This document shows, piece by piece, positions 34,382 through 41,941 of a stretch of DNA of 64,000 nucleotides. This DNA comes from Mesobacillus jeotgali (GTDB lineage Bacteria > Bacillota > Bacilli > Bacillales > Cytobacillaceae). Made by a program: the position numbers and the translations under genes. Below the pieces are notes generated by a model that was not told the DNA's origin, did not search any database, and saw nothing but the letters and a program-made list of their open reading frames with translations. The DNA lies in the NCBI RefSeq assembly GCF_031759225.1, contig NZ_CP134494.1, positions 3,842,501-3,906,500 of the forward strand, given 5' to 3'. Position 1 is the first letter of the stretch. Each line of letters opens with the position of its first letter.

Positions 34382-35812
34382 CTAGGTGCTCAGGATCTTC
34401 TGTTCCTCAGCGGCCTTGAAGGTTCCCTTTTCTTTTAAAAATTGCTTAATAACATCAACTGCAAAAACACCATAGTAGGTTTTATCAGCTTCGGCACCTT
34501 TGAACAGCTGCTTGCCTGCCCCCGCAATTTTGTATTTCTTTTTCAAGCCAATCTCTTGTCCGCGAACAAGCAGTTTCTGGATTCTATTTCCTTCCGGATT
34601 GTATGGCTTAAAGGACATGAATAATCCGGAGGACCTTAGAATATATCCGCCTTTTTGCATGAACGGGTCCCGCGAAAATACCATTTCAAGATTCTTTTCT
34701 AAAGCATTCATCAGGCGCTCTCCCGTCATTTCGAGAGTGAACATTTCCGGGTTTGTCGGGATGATGGTATGCAGTTCATACTCGGTAATATCCCCTGCTG
34801 GGACTGGCGTGCCATACCTCCACCCATGTGAGAATGCCAAATCGCTATCGTAGGCGTGAATATATGCATCTGTGATCAGTTGATCCATCGGGGCTTCATT
34901 CAAGGTCATTCTGTGTAAAATAGACTCTGTCTTTCCTACGATATTGCCCCGCTCCTTACTGTACGGTTCTAATATGTCGGCAATGATACCCGCCATTTCC
35001 TCATCTTCAGGGAAGCTTTCATCAATTGCCACTAGTTCATACCGATAATCCTCCATTCTTCCGCCTTCAAGGGTAATATCAAGTTTTCCAAGGAATGAAG
35101 CACTTGAACCAGCCTGGACGACAAGCGTATCATTGACGGTGATCGGCTCTTCTACCCTGTCATGGCTGTGTCCCGACAAAACAATATCAATGCCATCTAC
35201 AAGGTTTGCAAGTTCTACATCAAGAGGGAGGCCCATATGGCTCAACAACACAACCAGGTCTGCCTGCCCCTTCAAGGCTTCCACACAATCACGCGTCTCC
35301 TCCACACCTCTAGAGAACGCGAGACCTCTCGAGAAGCTTTCAGGCATTGTCTCATCGACATACGGATAAGTCAGTCCAATGATACCGACTTTGACGCCCT
35401 TCAGCTCCTTAATGATAAATGGCTTCATAAACAATTCATTTGTTTCTTGATCTTTTACGTTGCAGGCGACGGAGGGAAAAGGCAATGCTTTTACCAGAGA
35501 AGACAATTGCTCCTTTCCGTAGGCGAAATCCCAGTTCCCGGGGACCCAGCCATCCAGCCCCATTTTTTCCAATGCTGGTAAAATGGCTTCGCCTTTGGAA
35601 GCAACCAACGGAAGTGTTCCATGAAAGAGGTCGCCGCCATCCAGGAATAAGACATTCTCATTTTGGGATTTAAGTTCCCTGATATATTTTGCGATTCTCG
35701 GAAGACCCCCTGTTTTGCGAAGTTCAGGATGGTTTTCTTTCCAAAATAATTCATGATGGAGTTCCAGGCTCCCATGGGTATCGTTTTGCTGTATAATCGT
35801 CAATTTTGTCAT
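34382..35812 (-). CDS. Metallophosphatase/5'-nucleotidase-like enzyme
   Basis: A 476-residue protein with an N-terminal calcineurin-like metallophosphatase domain: QQNDTHG (8-14), FLDGGDLFHG (56-65), GNWDFAYG (92-99), LLSHMGLP and GHSHDR. A 5'-nucleotidase C-terminal domain (about 300-470) follows. It has no signal peptide, so it is cytoplasmic, like YunD. The usual catalytic GNHE/D motif reads GNWD here, with Trp in place of His. SoxB, the thiosulfohydrolase of the Sox pathway, is a family member with a similar HWEFTYG-type motif. Its true substrate is open. Confidence 0.85.
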   Translation of the reverse strand: MTKLTIIQQNDTHGSLELHHELFWKENHPELRKTGGLPRIAKYIRELKSQNENVLFLDGGDLFHGTLPLVASKGEAILPALEKMGLDGWVPGNWDFAYGKEQLSSLVKALPFPSVACNVKDQETNELFMKPFIIKELKGVKVGIIGLTYPYVDETMPESFSRGLAFSRGVEETRDCVEALKGQADLVVLLSHMGLPLDVELANLVDGIDIVLSGHSHDRVEEPITVNDTLVVQAGSSASFLGKLDITLEGGRMEDYRYELVAIDESFPEDEEMAGIIADILEPYSKERGNIVGKTESILHRMTLNEAPMDQLITDAYIHAYDSDLAFSHGWRYGTPVPAGDITEYELHTIIPTNPEMFTLEMTGERLMNALEKNLEMVFSRDPFMQKGGYILRSSGLFMSFKPYNPEGNRIQKLLVRGQEIGLKKKYKIAGAGKQLFKGAEADKTYYGVFAVDVIKQFLKEKGTFKAAEEQKILST

Positions 35813-35904
35813 AGTATCCTCTCCTCCATTGATCTAAAGCTCTTTCCATAAACGTCCTGATTTGTTGCATGAGGCTTATGGAAAAAGCCTTTCACCTTTT
35901 ATAC

Positions 35905-35934
35905 AAAAGGAGTACCCTGCATAGGTACCCCTTT
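35905..35934 (-). terminator. Terminator of persulfide operon 2
   Basis: Minus-strand stem aaaggggtacc / ggtactccttt with a short loop and T-rich tail, directly after the rhodanese-MBL gene. Confidence 0.8.
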
Positions 35935-35937
35935 CTT

Positions 35938-37059
35938 TTATCTTACTGCGCATCTGTTCGGGCCGATTTCCATTTCCCTTTGTTCTTCGATGTCCGGGTT
36001 GATTTTACCCATATTCATCTGCCTTATTTCCTGATAGGAGTTAGGCTGAGGCGGAAGGTTTTCGGTTACGGTCTTTCTGAAGGTATCTTCACTGTCGATT
36101 TGCAATCCGTGATTCTCGGAGTACAGCACGCCAAGTTTTTCGGAAATGCTGCCATCATCATTCATCTCATTGATTCCCATATAGTGGGCCGGCAGGACAA
36201 GCAATTCATCTGCAAGCTCTTTATAGCGCTTGTATAAAGTATTCCTCAAATCTCCTACCCAGTCCTGAGCCAGTCCGGCTAAGTCAGGGCGTCCGATTGA
36301 GTCGATGAACAGAATGTCACCCGTCAGCAAATATTGGTCATCAATGATGAACGAAGTACTTCCGATTGTATGTCCCGGAGAGTACAAAGCCTGGATCACG
36401 GTGTTTCCAACCTTGATTTCATCCCCATCTTGAAGAGGTTCATATTGGAAGGTCACTTCTTCGGCATCTTTAGGCGGGAGGTAATACTTGGCTCCCACTT
36501 TATCAGCAAGCTTCTTACCACCGGAAATATGGTCAGCATGAAGATGGGTATCAAGCAAAGCAACCAGTTTGAAGTCCTTGCCTGACATGAAATCCTCATA
36601 CTGTTCAATCATCCTGTTGGTATCGATGATGGCCGCTTCGCCATTTGATTCAACCAGATAGGAAAGACAACCCTTTCCAATACGGACAAACTGATAGAGG
36701 GATCCGCCATTTTTAAGGTCACCAATCTTGATAGGCTCAAGATGCTCACTCCAGGCTTTCATGCCGCCTTCAATAGAGTAGACATTTGAATAGCCGGCTT
36801 CTTCGATTTGTTCCGCCACAAATTCTGAAGAGCCTCCTTTTGCACATACGACATAAATCTCCTGGTTCTTAGGCAAAACATCCTTTATTGGATCGATCCC
36901 TTCAAGCAGGTCAAAGTATGGCGTATTATGGACTTTTACATTGCGGCCTTCGATTTTCCAATCATCGAAGTCATCAGTATTTCTTGCATCAATGATAAAC
37001 AGGTCTTCATGGTTAATGACTTTTTGCGCTATTTCTTTTGCGGTGATTGTCTTTACCAT
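35938..37059 (-). CDS. Rhodanese-MBL persulfide dioxygenase type, paralogue 2
   Basis: A 373-residue paralogue of the enzyme at 20138-21262 with the same order of domains. It has rhodanese Cys72 (VVCAKGGSS), the MBL motif [11 protein letters not shown] (His172, His174, Asp176, His177), and the same C-terminus ([15 protein letters not shown]). The two share most residues in the motif blocks but are clearly diverged across the N-terminal domain, so this is an old duplication or a separate acquisition. Last gene of a three-gene operon. Confidence 0.9.
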   Translation of the reverse strand: MVKTITAKEIAQKVINHEDLFIIDARNTDDFDDWKIEGRNVKVHNTPYFDLLEGIDPIKDVLPKNQEIYVVCAKGGSSEFVAEQIEEAGYSNVYSIEGGMKAWSEHLEPIKIGDLKNGGSLYQFVRIGKGCLSYLVESNGEAAIIDTNRMIEQYEDFMSGKDFKLVALLDTHLHADHISGGKKLADKVGAKYYLPPKDAEEVTFQYEPLQDGDEIKVGNTVIQALYSPGHTIGSTSFIIDDQYLLTGDILFIDSIGRPDLAGLAQDWVGDLRNTLYKRYKELADELLVLPAHYMGINEMNDDGSISEKLGVLYSENHGLQIDSEDTFRKTVTENLPPQPNSYQEIRQMNMGKINPDIEEQREMEIGPNRCAVR

Positions 37060-37086
37060 CTCATTCCTCCTGTTTTGCTTTGATTT

Positions 37087-37476
37087 TTAGAATGTCAATG
37101 TAATGTCTGCATCGCTTGCGAAGTGAAGGAATGAAGCTGCTCCACCAACGTCAATGCCATCAACGAACTGGTCTTTTTGAAGAGACATTACGTCCATTGT
37201 CATCTGGCAGGCAATCATCTTGACGCCCATTTCAGCTGCCATTTCAACAAGCTGCTCAACTGGAGGAACGTTTTCCCTTGCGAAACCTTCCTGGAAGTGC
37301 TCTGTTCCTGCTGGCATAGGAAGTTGTTTGTGCGCTTCCTTATGGATCAGGTTAAGCCCTTCAAATGTGAAGAAAATTCCTACTTCTGCATCTGTTGCTG
37401 CTGCCGCAGTCGCGATATTGAATACTTTATATGCATCGAACATTCCGCCGTTAGAGGCGATGATAGCTACTTTCAT
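37087..37476 (-). CDS. DsrE-family sulfur transfer protein, shorter paralogue
   Basis: A 129-residue DsrE-fold protein with MKVAIIASNGGMFDAYKVFNIATAAAATD at the start and IACQMTMDVMSLQKDQF at about 93-109, where the Cys is the likely persulfide site. It is about 30 residues shorter than the operon 1 homologue, missing the basic mid-segment. It lies between the TusA-rhodanese and rhodanese-MBL genes, while in operon 1 the DsrE gene comes first. Confidence 0.88.
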   Translation of the reverse strand: MKVAIIASNGGMFDAYKVFNIATAAAATDAEVGIFFTFEGLNLIHKEAHKQLPMPAGTEHFQEGFARENVPPVEQLVEMAAEMGVKMIACQMTMDVMSLQKDQFVDGIDVGGAASFLHFASDADITLTF

Positions 37477-37490
37477 TATTTGGTTCCTCC

Positions 37491-38069
37491 TTATTTTTCA
37501 ACTGATGTTTCGGTAGGGCCTGTCCAGTCCTTCATTCCCGAAACAACATTAATTGGTTTCTTAAATCCTTTTTCAGCAAGCTTTTTCGCTGCCATATCAC
37601 TTCTTGATCCAGAACGGCAAATGATGTAGACATCCTCTTCAGGATTCAATTCATTGAAACGCTGCTCCAGTTCTCCAAGCGGGATTGATTTTGCATTTGG
37701 AATGTGTCCAAAAGCATACTCAGCAGATTCCCTTACATCGAGAATGGTTAACTTCTCTTCGCCTTCCAGCTTAGCCAGCACTTCTTCAAGTGTAGCTGTA
37801 TGTGGGTGTGGCGATTCATTGTTCATTGCTTCTTCACTGGCTTTGCGAAGATAATGCTTGAGCACATCTCCATCAGTGATCGTACCAAGGTATTGATTGC
37901 CAGTACTTTCAGCCCATGCTTTCAGATCGGTTGTTGAACCTTTATCAGTAGCCTGTACTTCAATAACTTGTCCAGGCTCCAGTTCATTCATGGTTTTCTT
38001 CGTCCTGACAATCGGCATCGGGCAAGCAAGACCTTTTGCATCAAGTACTTTATCCGCAGAAATTGACAT
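37491..38069 (-). CDS. TusA-rhodanese fusion, paralogue 2
   Basis: A 192-residue fusion with a TusA domain ([18 protein letters not shown], Cys16) and a rhodanese domain (VYIICRSGSRSDMAAK active-site loop). Same length and plan as the protein at 21303-21881. First gene of operon 2, preceded by a near-match to the TACC-N6-GGTA operator. There is no TSUP exporter or single TusA in this operon. Confidence 0.92.
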   Translation of the reverse strand: MSISADKVLDAKGLACPMPIVRTKKTMNELEPGQVIEVQATDKGSTTDLKAWAESTGNQYLGTITDGDVLKHYLRKASEEAMNNESPHPHTATLEEVLAKLEGEEKLTILDVRESAEYAFGHIPNAKSIPLGELEQRFNELNPEEDVYIICRSGSRSDMAAKKLAEKGFKKPINVVSGMKDWTGPTETSVEK

Positions 38070-38143
38070 AGTAATCCCCCTTCCTAAAGTTTAGTATTCA
38101 TGAATTAACGGATTCCATACTGCAAAAATCCTCTCTAGTTTAT

Positions 38144-38159
38144 ATACCCTATACGGTAA
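38144..38159. promoter_or_regulatory. Operator upstream of persulfide operon 2
   Basis: ATACCCTATACGGTAA: TACC-N6-GGTA with one outer mismatch to the two full sites at 22477 and 29526. It overlaps the likely -10 region (minus strand GTATAGG). One half-site is TACCC and the other TACC, as in the other two sites. Confidence 0.65.
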
Positions 38160-38177
38160 AAACTATGCGTATATTGT

Positions 38178-38221
38178 AAAAAAAATAAAAAGAAACAGCA
38201 ACCATTTAGTCTTGGCTGCTG
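38178..38221 (-). terminator. Terminator of the TVP38/BNR lipoprotein operon
   Basis: Minus-strand stem cagcagcc / ggttgctg followed by a long T-rich tail. Confidence 0.75.
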
Positions 38222-38269
38222 CTTCCTGCTTATCATTTGTTTAAGCCCCTCTTCGTAACCTTGTTGCTC

Positions 38270-39331
38270 TTATTGTTCAATCCTCCCGTTCACCAGCAAC
38301 CTCTTCCATGTCTTACCACCATCTACAGACTCGTATAAATCATTCAGGATGGTCATGAAAGCGATCCTCCCCTCCTGACGCGGGTCTGCGGATATATATG
38401 TGATCGGGTTATCATGATTAAGGTGCGGGATTGTCAGTTTCTCCGCTTTCCCTGTCCCTTCCGCTTCCAGCCTGAACAGTTGGATTGTTTGCTGATGAAC
38501 CGGGGAGATGTATAGATATTTCTTTGAGAAGGCTGCGGCTGTGACCAGTTCGTATTGTCCGGCTCTGTTCATGTTCTTTCCAAAATCATCCGAAATGAAG
38601 ACACCATCCTTTGTTGCCATTGCAAAGGTACCCCCTTTTTCCGGGTGTACTGCCATCATTCCAAGCGTACTTGACTCCAGTCCTTTCATCTCAACCGGCT
38701 CCCAGCTGTTTGCTTGATCTCTGGATAGATAGACGCCTCTTTCCATTTTGGAATTAGCCGCTTCATTGATTAAATAAAGGCTGCTGTTATAATAGCCTGC
38801 AGAAAGGAAGTGAAAATCACTTTCGCCATAAAAAGCAATTTTTTCAAGCGTCCTCCCCTTATCCGTACTTTTCACAAGGCCAAGGGGGTCCTTCAAATCC
38901 TCACCTTTCTCTGGATGCCCACTTGCAAAGAAGCCGTCTTCTGTAGCCTGGAAACCCATGTAATCATGGTTTTGCGCAGCGGTTTCCAGCCATTCCCCAT
39001 CCTTGTATATCTTCAGGCCATTGTGCGAGGCAACATAAAGGCCATCATCATTACCTGGATAGCCAATTCCATGTACATGCTCTATTTTTTGCGGAGTTGC
39101 TTTTCTGATGAACTCTTCTTCTGAAATATCACTGGTGATGTCCTGCTGGTCTTCCGCTTGTTTCTTCTTTTCCTGGTCACCCTGATTTTCCGCTTGTTCC
39201 CTCGGTTCCTGGGTATCCTGGTTCTTCGCTTTTTCCTTCGTTTCCTGCTGTTCCTCCTGGTCAGCACAGCCTGTTAAAATCAGTGCCATGAAGGCGAATG
39301 CTGCAGCCAAGAGCTTGTTTCTATATCTCAT
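38270..39331 (-). CDS. BNR-repeat lipoprotein (F510_1955-type)
   Basis: A 353-residue lipoprotein. The signal ends LTGC (Cys22), a long Glu/Lys/Gln-rich linker follows (about 23-75), and then a sialidase/photosystem-II-assembly-like beta-propeller with Asp-box-type repeats (VKSTDKGRTLEKI, YLSRDQANSWEPV, FISDDFGKNMNRA, YESVDGGKTWKRL). Bacillus genomes annotate this as an F510_1955 family glycosylhydrolase, but no catalytic set is evident here. The start at 39331 is fixed by the ATGA overlap with the upstream TVP38 gene. Confidence 0.8.
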   Translation of the reverse strand: MRYRNKLLAAAFAFMALILTGCADQEEQQETKEKAKNQDTQEPREQAENQGDQEKKKQAEDQQDITSDISEEEFIRKATPQKIEHVHGIGYPGNDDGLYVASHNGLKIYKDGEWLETAAQNHDYMGFQATEDGFFASGHPEKGEDLKDPLGLVKSTDKGRTLEKIAFYGESDFHFLSAGYYNSSLYLINEAANSKMERGVYLSRDQANSWEPVEMKGLESSTLGMMAVHPEKGGTFAMATKDGVFISDDFGKNMNRAGQYELVTAAAFSKKYLYISPVHQQTIQLFRLEAEGTGKAEKLTIPHLNHDNPITYISADPRQEGRIAFMTILNDLYESVDGGKTWKRLLVNGRIEQ

Positions 39332-39906
39332 TCTGCTTCCTCCGTTTTTCTTTTCTTCATTTTCATTTTCCAATAATAGTAGCAGACACCTGCCAAGAGC
39401 GCAAAGACAGCCATTGCAAGCTGATACTCCGATTTCCAGCCAAGCATGGTATTGACTGAATAGGCTTCGATGAAGAGTGCAGGAATTTTTCCAATCGTAC
39501 TGGATACCATGAATGCAGATGCTCCCATTTTGCTGAAAGAAGCAGCAAGCGTCACTAAACCTGAAGGAGCGAATGGGAAAAGCCTCAATAAAATCACGAG
39601 GACAAACGCCTCAGTGCCAGCCGTGTTCTTAAGACGTTCTAAACTCTTTATCGATTTCGAGCTTGGGACTTTTTGCGAAAGCTTTTTTATTCCTTTTCGA
39701 TAAAGAAAGAAGCTGATGATCGCCCCTGCAGCCTCTCCAATGATTGAAAGGACAAGACCGCCACCAAAACCAAAATAAATGATATTCGCAGCGGTTACAA
39801 ACGCACTGGGGATGACCCCCAGGACTGAAATGGTGATACTGACTCCAAGGCTGATGAAAATTGCAACCCAGACCGGCTGGCTCGATAAAGTTTCTAATAA
39901 TGTCAT
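39328..39906 (-). CDS. TVP38/TMEM64 family (VTT domain) membrane protein
   Basis: A 192-residue VTT/DedA-superfamily protein with about five hydrophobic segments. The core motif GEAAGAIISFFLYRKGIKKL (about 57-76) is followed by the LLRLFPFAPSGLVTLAAS segment (about 106-123). Such proteins are lipid scramblases or transporters at the membrane. It overlaps the BNR lipoprotein gene by 4 nt. Confidence 0.85.
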   Translation of the reverse strand: MTLLETLSSQPVWVAIFISLGVSITISVLGVIPSAFVTAANIIYFGFGGGLVLSIIGEAAGAIISFFLYRKGIKKLSQKVPSSKSIKSLERLKNTAGTEAFVLVILLRLFPFAPSGLVTLAASFSKMGASAFMVSSTIGKIPALFIEAYSVNTMLGWKSEYQLAMAVFALLAGVCYYYWKMKMKKRKTEEAE

Positions 39907-40013
39907 TTGTATGCCTCCGGTAAAAAATCCATAAATTTGTCACTGCTTCTGCTAAGTTTTTGCAAACTGTCCCACTAAAATAACCATATGAAACGAAAGG
40001 AGCTGACCAAGGC

Positions 40014-40271
40014 ATGAAAAAACTGATCTTAAGTTTTTTAGGCGCAGCATTAATTTTAGGAGCCAGTACTGCTGCCTTCGCAGAAGAAGGGACAGACGGT
40101 AAGGGTACTTTTAATTTTGGGCAAATGAAGCCTTTGATCGAAAAGATGCACCCAGGCCTCTCCGCTGAAGAGGTCAAGCAAATGTACAATGATTGCCACG
40201 GAACAAACGGTGCCATGCAGAGTAAAAACTTTAATATGATGGATAACAACCATATGGATATCATTGATTGA
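40014..40271 (+). CDS. Small secreted protein, Met/His-rich end
   Basis: An 85-residue protein with a Sec signal (MKKLILSFLGAALILGASTAAFA) and a mature part with MKPLIEKMHPGLSAEEVKQMYNDCHG, a single Cys, and a Met/Asn/His-rich tail. It has a good site (aaaggagctgacc) and its own terminator. I know the pattern as an uncharacterised Bacillaceae family; metal binding is possible from composition but not shown. Confidence 0.75.
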   Translation: MKKLILSFLGAALILGASTAAFAEEGTDGKGTFNFGQMKPLIEKMHPGLSAEEVKQMYNDCHGTNGAMQSKNFNMMDNNHMDIID

Positions 40272-40297
40272 AGTGGTTGTTTCCTGTCACGAATTAG

Positions 40298-40327
40298 GGT
40301 TCTGGAAAAAATCCAGAGCCTTTTTCT
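40298..40327 (+). terminator. Terminator of the small secreted protein gene
   Basis: Stem ggttctgga / tccagagcc with an AAAAA loop and TTTTTCTT tail. Confidence 0.85.
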
Positions 40328-40370
40328 TATGTACTTGATTTATTTTAGCTAAAAATATTTTTTAATGCAT

Positions 40371-40406
40371 TAAAAAACAACCCGACCAAAATGGCCCAGG
40401 CTGTTT
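40371..40406 (-). terminator. Terminator of the plcR-papR-like operon
   Basis: Minus-strand stem AACAGCCTGGGCC / GGTCGGGTTGTT (with G-U pairs) followed by T6, shortly after the repeat-peptide gene. Confidence 0.7.
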
Positions 40407-40416
40407 CAAAAACTCC

Positions 40417-40752
40417 TTAAACTAAAGCTTTATTAAGTTCATGCTGTGATGGCAAATCGGCGATCATCGTGCCGTTTTGTGAATGCTGCGATGGCAAATC
40501 GGCGATCATCGTACCGTCCTGCGAATGCTGGGATGGCAAATCAGCAATCATCGTACCGTCCTGTGAATGCTGGGAAGGCAGATCGGCGATCATCGTGCCG
40601 TTTTGTGAATGCTGCGATGGCAAATCGGCGATCATCGTGCCGGTATGCGAATGCTGGGATGGCAGGTCGGCCAGGTTCTTATCCGCTGAATTCCAACCGA
40701 ACATTCCTGCAACAAAAGCTGCTATAAGGGGCAGAATTAATGTTCTCTTCAT
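40417..40752 (-). CDS. PapR-like pheromone precursor with six ADLPSQH repeats
   Basis: A 111-residue protein with a basic-hydrophobic export signal (MKRTLILPLIAAFVAGMFGW). Six identical heptapeptides ADLPSQH follow, at residues 28-34, 42-48, 56-62, 70-76, 84-90 and 98-104, separated by 7-residue spacers (SHTGTMI, SQNGTMI, SQDGTMI). The tail is ELNKALV. Copies differ only at synonymous codons (GCC/GCT, GAC/GAT, CTG/TTG, CCA/CCT, TCC/TCG/TCA), while spacers change amino acids. It begins 29 bp after a PlcR-like gene. PapR of B. cereus matures to ADLPFEF-type heptapeptides. Start chosen at 40752 after ctaggaggtataaa; a start 12 codons earlier lacks a site. Confidence 0.75.
   Translation of the reverse strand: MKRTLILPLIAAFVAGMFGWNSADKNLADLPSQHSHTGTMIADLPSQHSQNGTMIADLPSQHSQDGTMIADLPSQHSQDGTMIADLPSQHSQNGTMIADLPSQHELNKALV
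40441..40671 (-). repeat. 42-bp coding tandem repeat, 6 copies
   Basis: The block ggcaaatcggcgatcatc or a close variant begins at 40451, 40493, 40535, 40577, 40619 and 40661, exactly 42 bp (14 codons) apart. It encodes the six heptapeptides and their spacers. Confidence 0.95.
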
Positions 40753-40781
40753 TTTATACCTCCTAAGCCTAGGTGTAACTA

Positions 40782-41669
40782 TTAACAATACTTCAATAAT
40801 TTTTCCATTTCATCTCTTACTAAACTAGCAAACTTGTCATTCTTCTGCAGCTTGAAAATCGTGACTGCTTTTTCAAGATATTCCTTGCCTTTGTTTTCTT
40901 TACCCAATTTGATGTAATTCATGCCTGTTTGATAATAAAGTTCTCCAAATAAATACATATTTTCTTCATAAATACAATTATCGATTCCCTTGCTGGAATA
41001 AATGAGGGATTCTTCATATCTCTCAAGTTTTGACAGTGCCTGGGCAAGGCCATAGAGAATCCTCAGCCAGATTTTTGAATCCTGGACTTGAGGAAGCTCT
41101 GTCAACTGGTTCAAAGCTTCATGAAAAAGCTCGACCGCCTTGTCCAGGTTTCCGCTATCCTTTTCGATGATCGCCATGCTCGTCAAAATCTCAATTTCAC
41201 GTTCTGTCATTGCAGCCTCTTCCTTATGGGTCATGTCCAAAGCCTTGCTCAGCAAGTCAATAGATTTCTGTCTATCTCCCTCTAGGTAATAGCTGCATAT
41301 CCCCTGGTGCCATACCAGGAATTGATTGAATGATGTATGTTTGAACAGCGGATTATCCTGTTCCTTCTGGATTATTTCATTGATTGCGGCGTAATCCCGC
41401 TCTCTTTTATACTTTTTTATTAACTCGGTAACACCGATGGCGTAATTGTAAGTATCAGTGGAAGCGATATCGAAGAAATGGTTGAACTCGACTTCGAGCT
41501 TTGATGCCATTTTCGATAATTGATCGATTGTTGGATATTTCTCTTCTTTTTCAAATTGAATGATATCCTCTTCAGTACAGATCCCCTCAGCCAACTGTGT
41601 CTCAGTCAAACCTTTAAAAACCCTAGTAGACCTAAGAATTTTCCCGAAGTTATATCCAACCAGGCTCAT
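40782..41669 (-). CDS. PlcR-like HTH-TPR quorum-sensing regulator
   Basis: A 295-residue RRNPP-family regulator. The N-terminal XRE helix-turn-helix (about 8-65) closely parallels PlcR (LRSTRVFKGLTETQLAEGI against PlcR's IRVLRGLTQKQLSENI; KYPTIDQLSKMASKLEV against YPSMDILQGIAAKLQI). It is followed by TPR repeats (about 75-290) including FNQFLVWHQGICSYYLEGD. In this family an imported peptide binds the TPRs and switches DNA binding. PlcR itself is about 285 residues. The next gene encodes an exported peptide precursor. I saw no canonical PlcR box (TATGNAN4TNCATA) upstream. Confidence 0.85.
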   Translation of the reverse strand: MSLVGYNFGKILRSTRVFKGLTETQLAEGICTEEDIIQFEKEEKYPTIDQLSKMASKLEVEFNHFFDIASTDTYNYAIGVTELIKKYKRERDYAAINEIIQKEQDNPLFKHTSFNQFLVWHQGICSYYLEGDRQKSIDLLSKALDMTHKEEAAMTEREIEILTSMAIIEKDSGNLDKAVELFHEALNQLTELPQVQDSKIWLRILYGLAQALSKLERYEESLIYSSKGIDNCIYEENMYLFGELYYQTGMNYIKLGKENKGKEYLEKAVTIFKLQKNDKFASLVRDEMEKLLKYC

Positions 41670-41781
41670 CCCCTACACCCCATTTAATATTAATTATATC
41701 TATATTATCACAATGTTAATAACTTTTAAAAATCCGAAGAGACAACCCGGATGCTAACCCTTTTTTCCCAATCCAGTTTGT

Positions 41782-41940
41782 TTATTTTATATAAGTAAAA
41801 TAAGGCAGGATCAGCACAGCAACTGAAAGCAGACTAACTACAATCGCTCCTGCTTTGTTTTTTTGCTTCCAGATGGTCACTGCAAAGGCGAAGGAATAAA
41901 CAGATACCAGGAACACAGCTCCCCATATCAATACAATCAT
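41782..41940 (-). CDS. Small membrane protein after gerC
   Basis: A 52-residue protein starting MIVLIWGAVFLVSVYSFAF, with two membrane helices (about 3-21 and 30-50). Its ATG lies 1 nt after the gerC stop, and gtgaggg inside the gerC end serves as the ribosome site, so it is translationally coupled to the germination receptor. Some spore germinant-receptor operons carry a fourth small membrane subunit (GerD/GerX type); this is a likely example. Confidence 0.75.
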   Translation of the reverse strand: MIVLIWGAVFLVSVYSFAFAVTIWKQKNKAGAIVVSLLSVAVLILPYFTYIK

Positions 41941-41941
41941 C

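Noticed and set aside
40417..40752. Metal-binding or structural repeat protein
   Set aside because: His and Met occur in each repeat, but strict preservation of ADLPSQH only, the export signal and the PlcR-like neighbour fit a pheromone precursor better. It remains the main alternative.
41670..41781. PlcR box in front of the PlcR-like gene
   Set aside because: I looked for TATGNAN4TNCATA and found none; the binding site of this regulator must differ or lie elsewhere.
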